A stretch of 38,235 nt of DNA from positions 1 through 38,235 of the IMG/VR virus record IMGVR_UViG_3300027985_000423; one strand, given 5' to 3'. This DNA comes from a virus. Shown here in pieces: positions 30,235-37,768 of the stretch. Numbering within the stretch: position 1 is the first letter of the stretch; the number at the start of each line of letters is the position of its first letter. The notes under the pieces were generated by a model. The model searched no databases. It was given only the letters and a program-made list of their open reading frames with translations, and was not told the DNA's origin. The translations under genes and the position numbers were made by a program.

Positions 30235-31326
30235 ATGGCCGCTCCTAACACGAACCCGAATCCTGCTAATATGAAATACACGCAGAAGATTGACCCGAAA
30301 ACCGGCGAAATCTCATACGTACCGGAGACACCTCCACAAGGGCAGGGCGACGGAAAGAGCAAGAATAAATCTGGCAGTGGGGGCGATAAGCAGTACAATC
30401 CTAAGAGTACGCAGGCCGCCTCTAAAGAGTTGCTCGGCAATAATCACGACTATGAGTTGAACGAGCGTATCCTCCAAGATATTGAGACGGACTACAGTAT
30501 CTTTGGCAATAATGGTCGTCGGCTCGACTTTAAGCCCGATAACAAACTCACGAAGGCACTCGAGGCCCTCGAAGTGAACAATAAAAAGCTGCGCTATGAC
30601 CGACGCCTACTCTCTGGCAAGCTAGACGGACGACGACTTGTGGCTCACAAGACGAGCGAACGCCTATTCAAGAAAAAGGCCATTAAGCACCGCGATTACC
30701 AGTTCACACTCCTCGTAGACACGAGTGGCTCGATGTTCGATTCGAAGATTACCACCGCTATTAGCTCGGTATCGAAAATCGTACAAAGCCTTGAGCAGTT
30801 GAACATTCCTGTCGCCGTATGGGCAATGAACAACGCCGTCGTGCTTGTGAAGGACTACCGAGAAACGTACGACGAGACCGATGTTATGAACCGTTTTAAG
30901 TTCAGTATGTCGGGACAAGTGAAGAGCGACGACGACGCAGTATTCGCCGGTGGCACCTCAGAGTACGTGGCGTACGAAGAGGCGCTCGAGCGAGCAAAGG
31001 CCAACTCGACGCACAAGACTAAGAACGTGGCTATCGTGCTTTCAGACGGCGCACCAGGCTGTCGCAACGAGTACACCCCAGTATTCGCCGACGGCAAGGT
31101 AACGGAGTACAAGACCGAGTATTCTCGCCACACCGGCGCATATCAGCCTTCTGCCAATAGAACCGATAGCTTGCGTACGTGGTGGGAACGTCGTAAATTC
31201 GAGATTGAGGCGTACGGCATAGGACTTTACTCAGACGCACGCCAAGTGACTAATGCGAAGTCCATAAATAATATCAAGCAATTACCCGAAGTGATGAACA
31301 ATTTAATACAGAACATTATGTTCTAA
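30235..31326 (+). CDS. VWA-domain protein, partner of the MoxR ATPase
   Basis: A 363-residue protein. The first 110 residues are low-complexity and charged, and 120-155 is basic. The VWA domain starts near 155 with LLVDTSGSMFDSK, where Asp162, Ser164 and Ser166 form the metal-ion MIDAS. Thr241 in GGTSEY and SDG at 270-272 (Asp271) complete it, so the metal site looks intact. CobT-like C-terminal arrangement. It binds a substrate through the metal and brings it to the ATPase. Two bases separate it from that gene. Confidence 0.9.
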   Translation: MAAPNTNPNPANMKYTQKIDPKTGEISYVPETPPQGQGDGKSKNKSGSGGDKQYNPKSTQAASKELLGNNHDYELNERILQDIETDYSIFGNNGRRLDFKPDNKLTKALEALEVNNKKLRYDRRLLSGKLDGRRLVAHKTSERLFKKKAIKHRDYQFTLLVDTSGSMFDSKITTAISSVSKIVQSLEQLNIPVAVWAMNNAVVLVKDYRETYDETDVMNRFKFSMSGQVKSDDDAVFAGGTSEYVAYEEALERAKANSTHKTKNVAIVLSDGAPGCRNEYTPVFADGKVTEYKTEYSRHTGAYQPSANRTDSLRTWWERRKFEIEAYGIGLYSDARQVTNAKSINNIKQLPEVMNNLIQNIMF

Positions 31327-31340
31327 AGGAGGTCATTATT

Positions 31341-31820
31341 ATGACTAAGAAACGACTAAACATTGACGAGATGATGGGCAACATCGCTAAGAAACACGGC
31401 GTATCAGTCGAAGAGCTTGGCGAAAAGCTCAAGGAAAAGGCGAAGAACTTTAGCACCGGCCGCATTGCAGTGCGCATTGGCGAAATGGCTCAAGAGCTTG
31501 GTAAGCAGTACACCACTGACGACCCTGAGCTTGCGGAGCTTATCGCTATGACACTGGCTGAAATGGTCGCCGCTAAGAGCGAGGAACACGTTCGTCTCGT
31601 AGTAAAGGCCATTATCGACACACGTGAAGAGACACGTGAGTGGCCTGATTCATGGGGCTACCTCTGTCTCGTGACCAACTGGCTTTCGTGGGCGTGGCAC
31701 GAAGAGGGCGACAAAGAGCTTGCTAAGGCATGGTCGGACGCGTGGTACAAGATTAACGCGTACACTATCGACAACATGACCGGCAAGCGTCTCGAAGAAT
31801 ACCAAGAGTACGTAGACTAA
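31341..31820 (+). CDS. Hypothetical protein following the MoxR/VWA pair
   Basis: A 159-residue protein with AAAGGAGG eight bases before ATG. It begins with a helical part (IDEMMGNIAKKHGVSVEELGEKLKEKAKNF), then a helix-rich segment LAELIAMTLAEMVAAK, then a Trp-rich region (WPDSWGYLCLVTNWLSWAWHEEGD). It could be a substrate or adaptor of the ATPase/VWA pair, inferred from adjacency. It ends the first gene cluster of this operon. Confidence 0.75.
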   Translation: MTKKRLNIDEMMGNIAKKHGVSVEELGEKLKEKAKNFSTGRIAVRIGEMAQELGKQYTTDDPELAELIAMTLAEMVAAKSEEHVRLVVKAIIDTREETREWPDSWGYLCLVTNWLSWAWHEEGDKELAKAWSDAWYKINAYTIDNMTGKRLEEYQEYVD

Positions 31821-31943
31821 CAATTCAACGGCGGTTACTCGGATAACATTTGGTCGAGGTAATCAGTACCAAGAGCATGGTTCGTAGTGGATTCCCAGCT
31901 CGAGCAGCACGTCCCGCCGACCTACCAAGAAAGGAAATTATTT

Positions 31944-32189
31944 ATGCTTTTTAGCAAAAAAGAAATCTTCAAAATGCAGCGCCCACTTTTCAGCAACGAC
32001 CCAGACGCAAAGACGCTCATTTATAACGAAGACCGTTCAGTATTGCAGTACCTTGATATGGACGACGACCTACTCCAAAGCCTTTTTGGCGATGAGATGA
32101 AGGTGTACGCTATGTGCAAGGTCAACAAGCGACGCAAGAAAATCGAACTCGAGTACGTACTCGACGAAGAAGATTGGCCGGAGTGGTAA
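31944..32189 (+). CDS. Small hypothetical protein
   Basis: An 81-residue protein starting at MLFSKKEIF (31944), chosen for AAGGAAA upstream. A longer frame back to a TTG at 31887 lacks a site. It is mixed charged alpha/beta (MDDDLLQSLFGDEMKVYAMCKVNKRRKKIELEYVLDEEDW) with an acidic end. The 123-base gap before it holds no clear promoter. Not recognised. Confidence 0.7.
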   Translation: MLFSKKEIFKMQRPLFSNDPDAKTLIYNEDRSVLQYLDMDDDLLQSLFGDEMKVYAMCKVNKRRKKIELEYVLDEEDWPEW

Positions 32190-32190
32190 T

Positions 32191-32349
32191 ATGGCCACAC
32201 CACTCGCAGAAGACCAGCTACGCTATATCGTGGACCGCATTGCGTATCTTACCGATGAACTCGTGGCCGAAAAACTAAGCTACTCTGAGATGAAAGAAAT
32301 CGAGGACGCATACTTTGCACTAGGGGGCGAAGAGATTGAGGAGGTGTAA
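32191..32349 (+). CDS. Small acidic helical protein
   Basis: A 52-residue protein starting one base after the preceding stop and ending in a TAATG overlap with the SNF2 helicase. It is a continuous acidic helix (EDQLRYIVDRIAYLTDELVAEKLSYSEMKEIED). Its end contains GAGGAGG, which is the ribosome site for the helicase. Function unknown; it could be a helicase regulator. Confidence 0.65.
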   Translation: MATPLAEDQLRYIVDRIAYLTDELVAEKLSYSEMKEIEDAYFALGGEEIEEV

Positions 32350-33578
32350 TGGTTGAGCTTTATAAGTACCAACTGGATTATCTGAAAGGCCTGCCGAAGG
32401 ACGTTATTATGTCCGCGGACGTGGGCCTCGGTAAGGGGCAAATGGCCCTCGAGCATTACAAGCGTCATTCAAATGGCGCTCCTCTGTTTATCCTCGCGCC
32501 AGCCTCGAAGGTGAAGACCGGTGACTGGGACCGAGAAGTTGAAATGGCGTTTGGCGAGCATCCGCCTATGTACGAGATTGTCAGTTACGACACGTTCGCA
32601 CGTAAGCCGCTCAAGTACCTACGCGACGACATGGCCGTCATTATGGACGAGAGCCACTACGTGTGTAACAGCCAGACTAAGCGGGGCAAAGCTGCGGCCC
32701 GAGCTGCGGCAATGGCCGTACAGTTTATTGGGCTGAGTGCTACCCCGTTACCGAACGGGTGGAAGAGCCTCGAGAACTACGCTATTATGTTTGGCCTCGT
32801 GCGCAACAAGACCGAGTTCAAGCGCCGATTCGTGCGTGAGGACCGCTCGCGTGGATTCCCTATCATTCTCGGGTACAACGAAGAGGCGACGCTCGAGAAG
32901 TTTTGGAACGGTGTGAGCCGACCACTCAAGCGTGAGGGCATTGCGGACCTACCTGAAAGCATGAGCATTGCGAAATATGTGATTCTTATGCCGAAGGCTA
33001 TCGACCAGTACCGCCAGATTATCAAGACAAAAATGTCGCTCGAGGGCGAGATGTTGGACAGTCCGAGCAAGACGTTCGCATACCTGCGACAATGGACCAC
33101 CAAGTATCGCGAGGACGAGCTTATCAGCCTGCTCGAGGGTACGGACGAGCATATCGTGGTGTTCTACAACTATAACGACGAGCGCGATATGATTCTCGAG
33201 GTGCTTAAAAAGCACTTCCCGAGCCGTAACGTGTACGAGCAGTCCGGCCACGCCAGCGACTTGCCACCACGTGCAACGTGGGACGACATGAAGCCGAGTG
33301 TGACCCTCGCACAATATCAGTCAGCCAGCACTGCCATTGAGCTTACGTATGCGAGTGTGACAATCTACCTGTCGCCTACGTATTCGTTCGCACAATTCCA
33401 CCAGTCTATGGGCCGAACACGCCGAAATGGGCAGAAGAAAAAGACCCTTTTCTACATGATTGCGGTCGCCGGAACAATGGACCAAGCGGTGTATAAAGTC
33501 CTCAAGAGTAAGAAGGACTTTGACCAGAAACTCTTCCAAAATTGGCTTGACAATGACGCTCAGGAAGGAGTAGAATAG
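32349..33578 (+). CDS. SNF2/SF2 DNA helicase
   Basis: A 409-residue DNA-dependent ATPase. Motif I DVGLGKGQ is at residues 24-31, motif II DESH at 100-103 and motif III LSATP at 129-133. The C-terminal lobe ends in motif VI QSMGRTRRNGQ at 352-362. The length matches small phage SNF2-like helicases used in replication or recombination. Its start is a TAATG overlap with a tiny gene. No extra DNA-binding domain is present beyond the two RecA lobes. Confidence 0.92.
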   Translation: MVELYKYQLDYLKGLPKDVIMSADVGLGKGQMALEHYKRHSNGAPLFILAPASKVKTGDWDREVEMAFGEHPPMYEIVSYDTFARKPLKYLRDDMAVIMDESHYVCNSQTKRGKAAARAAAMAVQFIGLSATPLPNGWKSLENYAIMFGLVRNKTEFKRRFVREDRSRGFPIILGYNEEATLEKFWNGVSRPLKREGIADLPESMSIAKYVILMPKAIDQYRQIIKTKMSLEGEMLDSPSKTFAYLRQWTTKYREDELISLLEGTDEHIVVFYNYNDERDMILEVLKKHFPSRNVYEQSGHASDLPPRATWDDMKPSVTLAQYQSASTAIELTYASVTIYLSPTYSFAQFHQSMGRTRRNGQKKKTLFYMIAVAGTMDQAVYKVLKSKKDFDQKLFQNWLDNDAQEGVE

Positions 33579-33582
33579 AGGT

Positions 33583-34086
33583 ATGACAGGACGAAAAAAC
33601 TATATCAGCGGCAAGACTGGCAAGAGTGTTTCTCGCCAGGCAAATTACTTCACAAAGCGATACGCAGAGATGAATTATTCGCTGCACCGCGATAAGCCTG
33701 TTGTCCTCGCACGTGGCAAGTACATGGGCTATCCGTTTATAGTCGTGGACCTCGGAACACACCCGACCGCATACGTGTGTTTGCCGAAGGACCACGCTTT
33801 GTATGAGGTCAAGTGGCCGAACGACGCCGGTGGCGCATTGAACATCCACGGAGGTGGTTTCACTTTCGCAGAAAAGACTATTCGACTATCAACGATTAAA
33901 GACCGTTGGTGGGTTGGTTGGGACTACGCTCACTTGAGCCGTGGCGACTATTTTGAAGGTGGCTTTGAAGAGGGCTTCCTTGATAGCATGGGCGCTACGC
34001 ACAAATGGACGACGGACGAAATAATCGAGGAGGTAAAAGATGTGATTAAACAACTCACAGAATTCGATAAGAAAATCTTAAAATAG
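33583..34086 (+). CDS. Conserved phage hypothetical protein
   Basis: A 167-residue protein. The first 40 residues are basic (TGRKNYISGKTGKSVSRQANYFTKRY), the middle holds NIHGGGFTFAEK, then WWVGWDYAHLSRGDYF near residue 108, and a helical end. The HGG-F-(T/S) ... G-(F/W)-D-x-A-H-x-x-D pattern is one I recall as common to uncharacterised proteins of many phages, with no function assigned. Four bases follow the helicase stop, and AGAGG precedes the ATG. Confidence 0.75.
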   Translation: MTGRKNYISGKTGKSVSRQANYFTKRYAEMNYSLHRDKPVVLARGKYMGYPFIVVDLGTHPTAYVCLPKDHALYEVKWPNDAGGALNIHGGGFTFAEKTIRLSTIKDRWWVGWDYAHLSRGDYFEGGFEEGFLDSMGATHKWTTDEIIEEVKDVIKQLTEFDKKILK

Positions 34087-34095
34087 GGGGTATTT

Positions 34096-34299
34096 ATGGA
34101 CGAGATAAATGCTGAAATGCGGGCCGAAAAGGCCTCGTGGAAAGCGCAGCGCAAGGAGCATCGCCGTAAGATGAAACTGTTCCGCTTACTCAAGCGACAG
34201 GTACGCACGGAAGAACTCATTCGCTCGCTCATTCCGCCAATGAAAATCGAGATACAGCAGTTACCAAGTGAAGAAAAGATTAACGTAAGGAGTTTATAA
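34096..34299 (+). CDS. Small basic coiled-coil protein
   Basis: A 67-residue protein with GGGGGT before its ATG. It is a strongly basic helix (MRAEKASWKAQRKEHRRKMKLFRLLKRQVRTEELIRSLI), likely to bind DNA or RNA. It ends in a TAATG overlap with the next tiny gene. No family recognised. Confidence 0.65.
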   Translation: MDEINAEMRAEKASWKAQRKEHRRKMKLFRLLKRQVRTEELIRSLIPPMKIEIQQLPSEEKINVRSL

Positions 34300-34442
34300 T
34301 GGCGAGCCGACGAACAATGTTTGAAAACCTCGTGCGCCGAGGGTACAAGGTCCCGCGAAGTCGTATGCGACGACGCATGGCCCGCCTCCGCGTCACCGGG
34401 GAAAACAAGATTAACAAAGGAGCAGCACCATGGCACGATTAG
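34299..34442 (+). CDS. Very basic 47-residue protein
   Basis: It starts in a TAATG overlap (AAGGAG six bases upstream) and overlaps the ATPase gene by 13 bases. About a quarter of its residues are Arg (for example RSRMRRRMARLR), a density typical of nucleic acid-binding peptides. Not in the common ORF size range, so easily missed. Function unknown. Confidence 0.6.
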   Translation: MASRRTMFENLVRRGYKVPRSRMRRRMARLRVTGENKINKGAAPWHD

Positions 34443-35044
34443 TATTGGTTATTAGCCGCAGCGGTACTGGCAAGTCCAGCTCAATGCGCAACCTGAAGAA
34501 GGGCGACGCAAGTGTTGTCCTCTCGAGCGGTAAAGAATTGCCGTTCAAAAACGACCTCGCTACGTTTGTACCGAAGTCATACCAAGATGTGATTGGCGCA
34601 ATCGACAAGGCCACAAGCCCTATTGTCGTGATTGACGACGCCAACTACCTCATGTCATTCGAGGAGATGAAGCGCGTGACCGAAGTCGGTTACGGCAAGT
34701 TCACTCAAATGGCGCAAAACATGTTCAACATGTTTAAGGCTATCATCGACAAGGACAGCGAGCAGACGTTCTACGTTATGGCTCACGCGGCCGACACCGA
34801 AGACGGCCACCTCCAGTTCAAGACTACAGGCAAGATGTTGTCTGATAAGATTGTGCTTGAGGGCCTCACCAACATTTTGCTCACCAACGAAATCACGGCG
34901 GACGGCGAGTTCGTATTCAAGGTACGCACGGACGGCTCAGGTGTGAAATCACCTATCGGCATGTTCGAAACGGCCACGATTCCGAACGACCTCAAGCTCG
35001 TTGATGAGGCGATTACTAAGTTCTATAAGGAGGACAAGAAATAA
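34430..35044 (+). CDS. Sak4-like single-strand annealing/recombinase ATPase
   Basis: A 204-residue RecA-fold ATPase. Walker A ISRSGTGKS is at residues 8-16 and Walker B IVVIDD at 65-70, followed by ANYLMSFEE. Small phage proteins of this form (Sak4/AAA_24) act with ssDNA-binding proteins in recombination, and the very next gene, in TAATG overlap, is such a protein. The exonuclease at 37090 would supply the single strands. No Rad52- or RecT-type annealing protein was seen. Gene order supports the recombination role. Confidence 0.85.
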   Translation: MARLVLVISRSGTGKSSSMRNLKKGDASVVLSSGKELPFKNDLATFVPKSYQDVIGAIDKATSPIVVIDDANYLMSFEEMKRVTEVGYGKFTQMAQNMFNMFKAIIDKDSEQTFYVMAHAADTEDGHLQFKTTGKMLSDKIVLEGLTNILLTNEITADGEFVFKVRTDGSGVKSPIGMFETATIPNDLKLVDEAITKFYKEDKK

Positions 35045-35559
35045 TGAGCGTAAACTTTAACGACGACACAAAGAAGCCTATCGGCCAGTATTTTGGCGAG
35101 GGTGTTCACAAGGTAAAGATTCAGGGCGTAGTCGCCGACACATCACCTAACAGCGGTAGCGAATACTTTGAATTTGGCCTGCTCGGTGAAAACGGTGAAG
35201 AAGGCAATGCTCGTGTGTACTGGACCGAAAAGTCACAGCCATACTCATTCAACACTATCCGCGACATCTTTGTTCACAACACGAAAGAAGAGAACAAGGA
35301 CAAGGTGCGTGATATGGTCAACGCCACCAGCAACACCGACGAGCTGCTGAAGCTTTGTCAGGACAGCCTCGAGGGCAAGGAAGCTTGGCTCAAGGTTGAG
35401 AAGTCTGGTACTACGTACGTAAACGGCGCAGGCGAAACCAAAGAATCATACAACCGCAACATCTACGGCTACGAACCACGTATGACCAAGAAGAGCGACG
35501 ACGAGATTCTCGAGGAAATGAACCAGCCGATTGACACTAGCGAGATTCCATTTAACTAA
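35044..35559 (+). CDS. Single-stranded DNA-binding protein (DUF669-like)
   Basis: A 171-residue acidic protein directly after the Sak4-like ATPase. A beta-rich N-terminal half (GEGVHKVKIQGVVADTSPNSG, YFEFGLLGENGEEG) fits an OB-type fold. The final residues, DTSEIPFN, are the acidic-aromatic tail of SSB-like proteins that recruits partners. Pairing of Sak4 and an SSB-like DUF669-type protein is frequent in phages. Confidence 0.8.
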   Translation: MSVNFNDDTKKPIGQYFGEGVHKVKIQGVVADTSPNSGSEYFEFGLLGENGEEGNARVYWTEKSQPYSFNTIRDIFVHNTKEENKDKVRDMVNATSNTDELLKLCQDSLEGKEAWLKVEKSGTTYVNGAGETKESYNRNIYGYEPRMTKKSDDEILEEMNQPIDTSEIPFN

Positions 35560-35579
35560 GGCTTATAAGGAGGTATATT

Positions 35580-36431
35580 ATGAGCTACTACGGACGAGAA
35601 ATGACACCTGAAGAGAAGGCCGAGCAAAAGGCGGCCAAGAAGGCGGAGCGGCGCGCAATGACCATTTTGGTCAGCGCCGTCGTCATCACGATACTGGCAA
35701 TCATCACGCTTTTTAGCTCGATGCGCTTTGTCGGTACCGGTGAAGTTGGCGTGGTCACACAGTATGGGCGCGTCACTGGGCGCGAACTCACTGAAGGTTT
35801 TTCATGGGTGCTACCATGGGGCCTGAACTCAGTGACTAAGTACGACATCAAGGTCCAAAAGGAACAGACTGAAGGCGTTGCCGCAGCCACCAAGGACCTT
35901 CAGGACACGAACGCGACGGTCGTGCTGAACTACCAGCTCGAGCGTGGCAAGGTGTCGAACATCCACCAGAGCATCGGCAAGACGTACGACGACAAGCTGA
36001 TTGCACCGGCTACACAAGAGGTGTTCAAGGCCGCAACTGCGAACTACACCGCAGCTGAGACAATCACACAGCGCCCAGCACTCAAGGCTGACGTTGTGGC
36101 AGCACTCAAGGACCGCCTCGAGCCTTACGGCATCACCGTACTCGACGTGTCACTGACGAACTTTGCATTTAGCGAGGCCTTTAACGACGCTATCGAGCAG
36201 ACGCAAATTGCCAACCAGGAAGTCATCAAGGCGAAGAACGAGCTTGAAAAGGCGAAGGTTGACGCTGAGCGTGAAATCACAAAGGCAAAGGCAGCCGCAG
36301 AAGCACAGCGCTTGCAACAGCAAACACTTACCGACGAACTGCTCGAAAAGCAGTGGATTGAGAAGTGGGACGGCAAGCTACCTACATACGTAGGCGACGG
36401 AGCAAACTTTTATATCCCAGCAGGTAAATAA
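35580..36431 (+). CDS. SPFH/prohibitin-like membrane protein
   Basis: A 283-residue protein with AAGGAGG upstream. A basic, Ala/Lys-rich N-terminal helix is followed by one transmembrane segment at about 27-47, then the SPFH domain (GTGEVGVVTQYGRV, EGFSWVLPWGLNSVTKYD). After this come about 60 residues of coiled coil (NELEKAKVDAEREITKAKAAAEAQRLQQQ) and a conserved-looking end with KWDGKLPTYVG. Family members form ring scaffolds on membranes and regulate proteases. Here a role in host membrane stability, lysis timing or superinfection is possible. It pairs with the gene that follows. Confidence 0.92.
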   Translation: MSYYGREMTPEEKAEQKAAKKAERRAMTILVSAVVITILAIITLFSSMRFVGTGEVGVVTQYGRVTGRELTEGFSWVLPWGLNSVTKYDIKVQKEQTEGVAAATKDLQDTNATVVLNYQLERGKVSNIHQSIGKTYDDKLIAPATQEVFKAATANYTAAETITQRPALKADVVAALKDRLEPYGITVLDVSLTNFAFSEAFNDAIEQTQIANQEVIKAKNELEKAKVDAEREITKAKAAAEAQRLQQQTLTDELLEKQWIEKWDGKLPTYVGDGANFYIPAGK

Positions 36432-36433
36432 TC

Positions 36434-36835
36434 ATGGAACAAACTACTGAAGCAACCTACACCAACACACGTACATCTGACATGCTGCACGCCGATTGGA
36501 AGCGTACGGAAGACGTGTCAAACCTATTGCAATTCCTGGCTATCGCCACTGCCCCACTCGGGCTGATTATGCTGGCGATATTCGCACTGTTCGACGCCGA
36601 CATGCCGAACATCCTGTTAATCATCTGGCTGATTGTCATGGCCGTATTGTTCTTGGCAGCGACAGTATCGAGCCTTCTCGACATGCGCAAGATGCGTAAG
36701 TACCACGCACAGCTGCACTTGGAATTCCTCGAAATGCGCGAGAACGCAGAGAAGGAAATCGAGGCGCTAGTTGGTCAGGCTCGTGAAGAGGCTGAGGCGC
36801 AGAAGACCGCTAAGACCACAAAGCGAGCGAAGTAG
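36434..36835 (+). CDS. Two-span membrane protein with coiled coil, likely SPFH partner
   Basis: A 133-residue protein starting two bases after the SPFH stop. Hydrophobic spans lie at about residues 33-53 (LAIATAPLGLIMLAIFALF) and 58-80, followed by a charged coiled coil (HLEFLEMRENAEKEIEALVGQAREEAEAQ). The tight spacing and the matching coiled coil suggest a complex with the SPFH protein. No family is recognised. Confidence 0.8.
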   Translation: MEQTTEATYTNTRTSDMLHADWKRTEDVSNLLQFLAIATAPLGLIMLAIFALFDADMPNILLIIWLIVMAVLFLAATVSSLLDMRKMRKYHAQLHLEFLEMRENAEKEIEALVGQAREEAEAQKTAKTTKRAK

Positions 36836-36838
36836 CGT

Positions 36839-37123
36839 ATGGGTGTGGACAACGGCTGGCTGAACAACTACGCAGCACTGCTCGTCCGCGCCTTACGTGA
36901 CCGAGGCCACAAGTATGCGGAGATAGAGTTGCTGAGCGGTGTCTCAGCCTCTACTCTCTCGCAAATGGCGAACCGCGCTCGCTCGAATATAGGCACAGAC
37001 GTTATTGGTAAAGTTGAACGCGCACTCGCCGAAATACTCGACCGAGAGGACGAGGAGAAGGCGGAACAGCAGCGAAAGGAGAAAGACAAGTGGAATTTAA
37101 ACACAGCACGGACCCGCAACTAA
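36839..37123 (+). CDS. Helix-turn-helix DNA-binding protein
   Basis: A 94-residue protein. Residues 24-60 read as a helix-turn-helix of the Cro/XRE kind (HKYAEIELLSGVSASTLSQMANRARSNIG then a helix VIGKVERALAEIL), with the A-x-x-(L/S)-GVS-x-S-T-(L/I)-S pattern. The C-terminus is highly charged. It could regulate the operon or bind the iterons. It overlaps the exonuclease gene by 34 bases. Confidence 0.75.
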   Translation: MGVDNGWLNNYAALLVRALRDRGHKYAEIELLSGVSASTLSQMANRARSNIGTDVIGKVERALAEILDREDEEKAEQQRKEKDKWNLNTARTRN

Positions 37124-37767
37124 GCCCCGAGTGGATTGCCCTACGCGTTGGTAAGGTCACGGCAAGCCGCTTGAAAGACTGGCTCGCGGTGAGCAAGCGC
37201 CCGAACAAGGACGGTGTGCATACACCGCTAAAGGCGCGCGCCGACTACGAACAGGAGCTTGCGTTCGAGAAGCGATTCAACCGGCCATTCAGCCGATTCG
37301 CCACTCGCGCAATGGAAGAGGGCCAAATGGCCGAGGAGTTCGTTAAGACTGAGTACGCCGCAAACAGCGCACAGCGTGTGTCGCCTGGTGGCGCGTTCTA
37401 CAACGATGTGTTTGTTGCCAGCCCCGACTCGCTAGTCGGTGAAGACGGACTGCTCGAGGTTAAATGGCTTTACGACACTTCATACACGGACGTACTCGTG
37501 AACGGTGTGCCGGAAGAGTACATGCTACAAATGCAGGGCCAGCTATGGGCAAGCGACCGAAAATGGTGTGACTTTGTTGCTGGTAATGGTAATACGAGTA
37601 CGTATATAATAATACGTGTAGAACGCGACGAAGAGATTATCGGGCGCATCAAAGACAGCCTCGCCGACGGTGTGAAACTGCCAGAGCTAGAAGGCTTTAT
37701 GGTGAGCGAATTCTCTACTCCGCCGCCGTTTGGCAAGCAAGAACAATTAAGTCAAGGAGGTTGGTAA
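37090..37767 (+). CDS. YqaJ-type viral recombinase (exonuclease)
   Basis: A 225-residue PD-(D/E)XK exonuclease. SPEWIALRVGKVTASRL near residue 12 is the family's opening motif, GQMAEEFV near residue 79 supplies the first acid (E82), ASPDSLVG gives D113, and LEVK (E123, K125) the catalytic pair. QMQGQ at 147-151 is the usual end. It resects DNA ends to feed the Sak4-like ATPase and SSB. GTG start, with GGAG eight bases upstream. An unusual run of three ATA codons lies near 37608. Confidence 0.93.
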   Translation: MEFKHSTDPQLSPEWIALRVGKVTASRLKDWLAVSKRPNKDGVHTPLKARADYEQELAFEKRFNRPFSRFATRAMEEGQMAEEFVKTEYAANSAQRVSPGGAFYNDVFVASPDSLVGEDGLLEVKWLYDTSYTDVLVNGVPEEYMLQMQGQLWASDRKWCDFVAGNGNTSTYIIIRVERDEEIIGRIKDSLADGVKLPELEGFMVSEFSTPPPFGKQEQLSQGGW

Positions 37768-37768
37768 C

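Noticed and set aside
36839-37123. Lysogeny repressor and temperate lifestyle
   Set aside because: The HTH protein is small and lies inside the early operon; there is no integrase, excisionase, attachment site or divergent repressor promoter.
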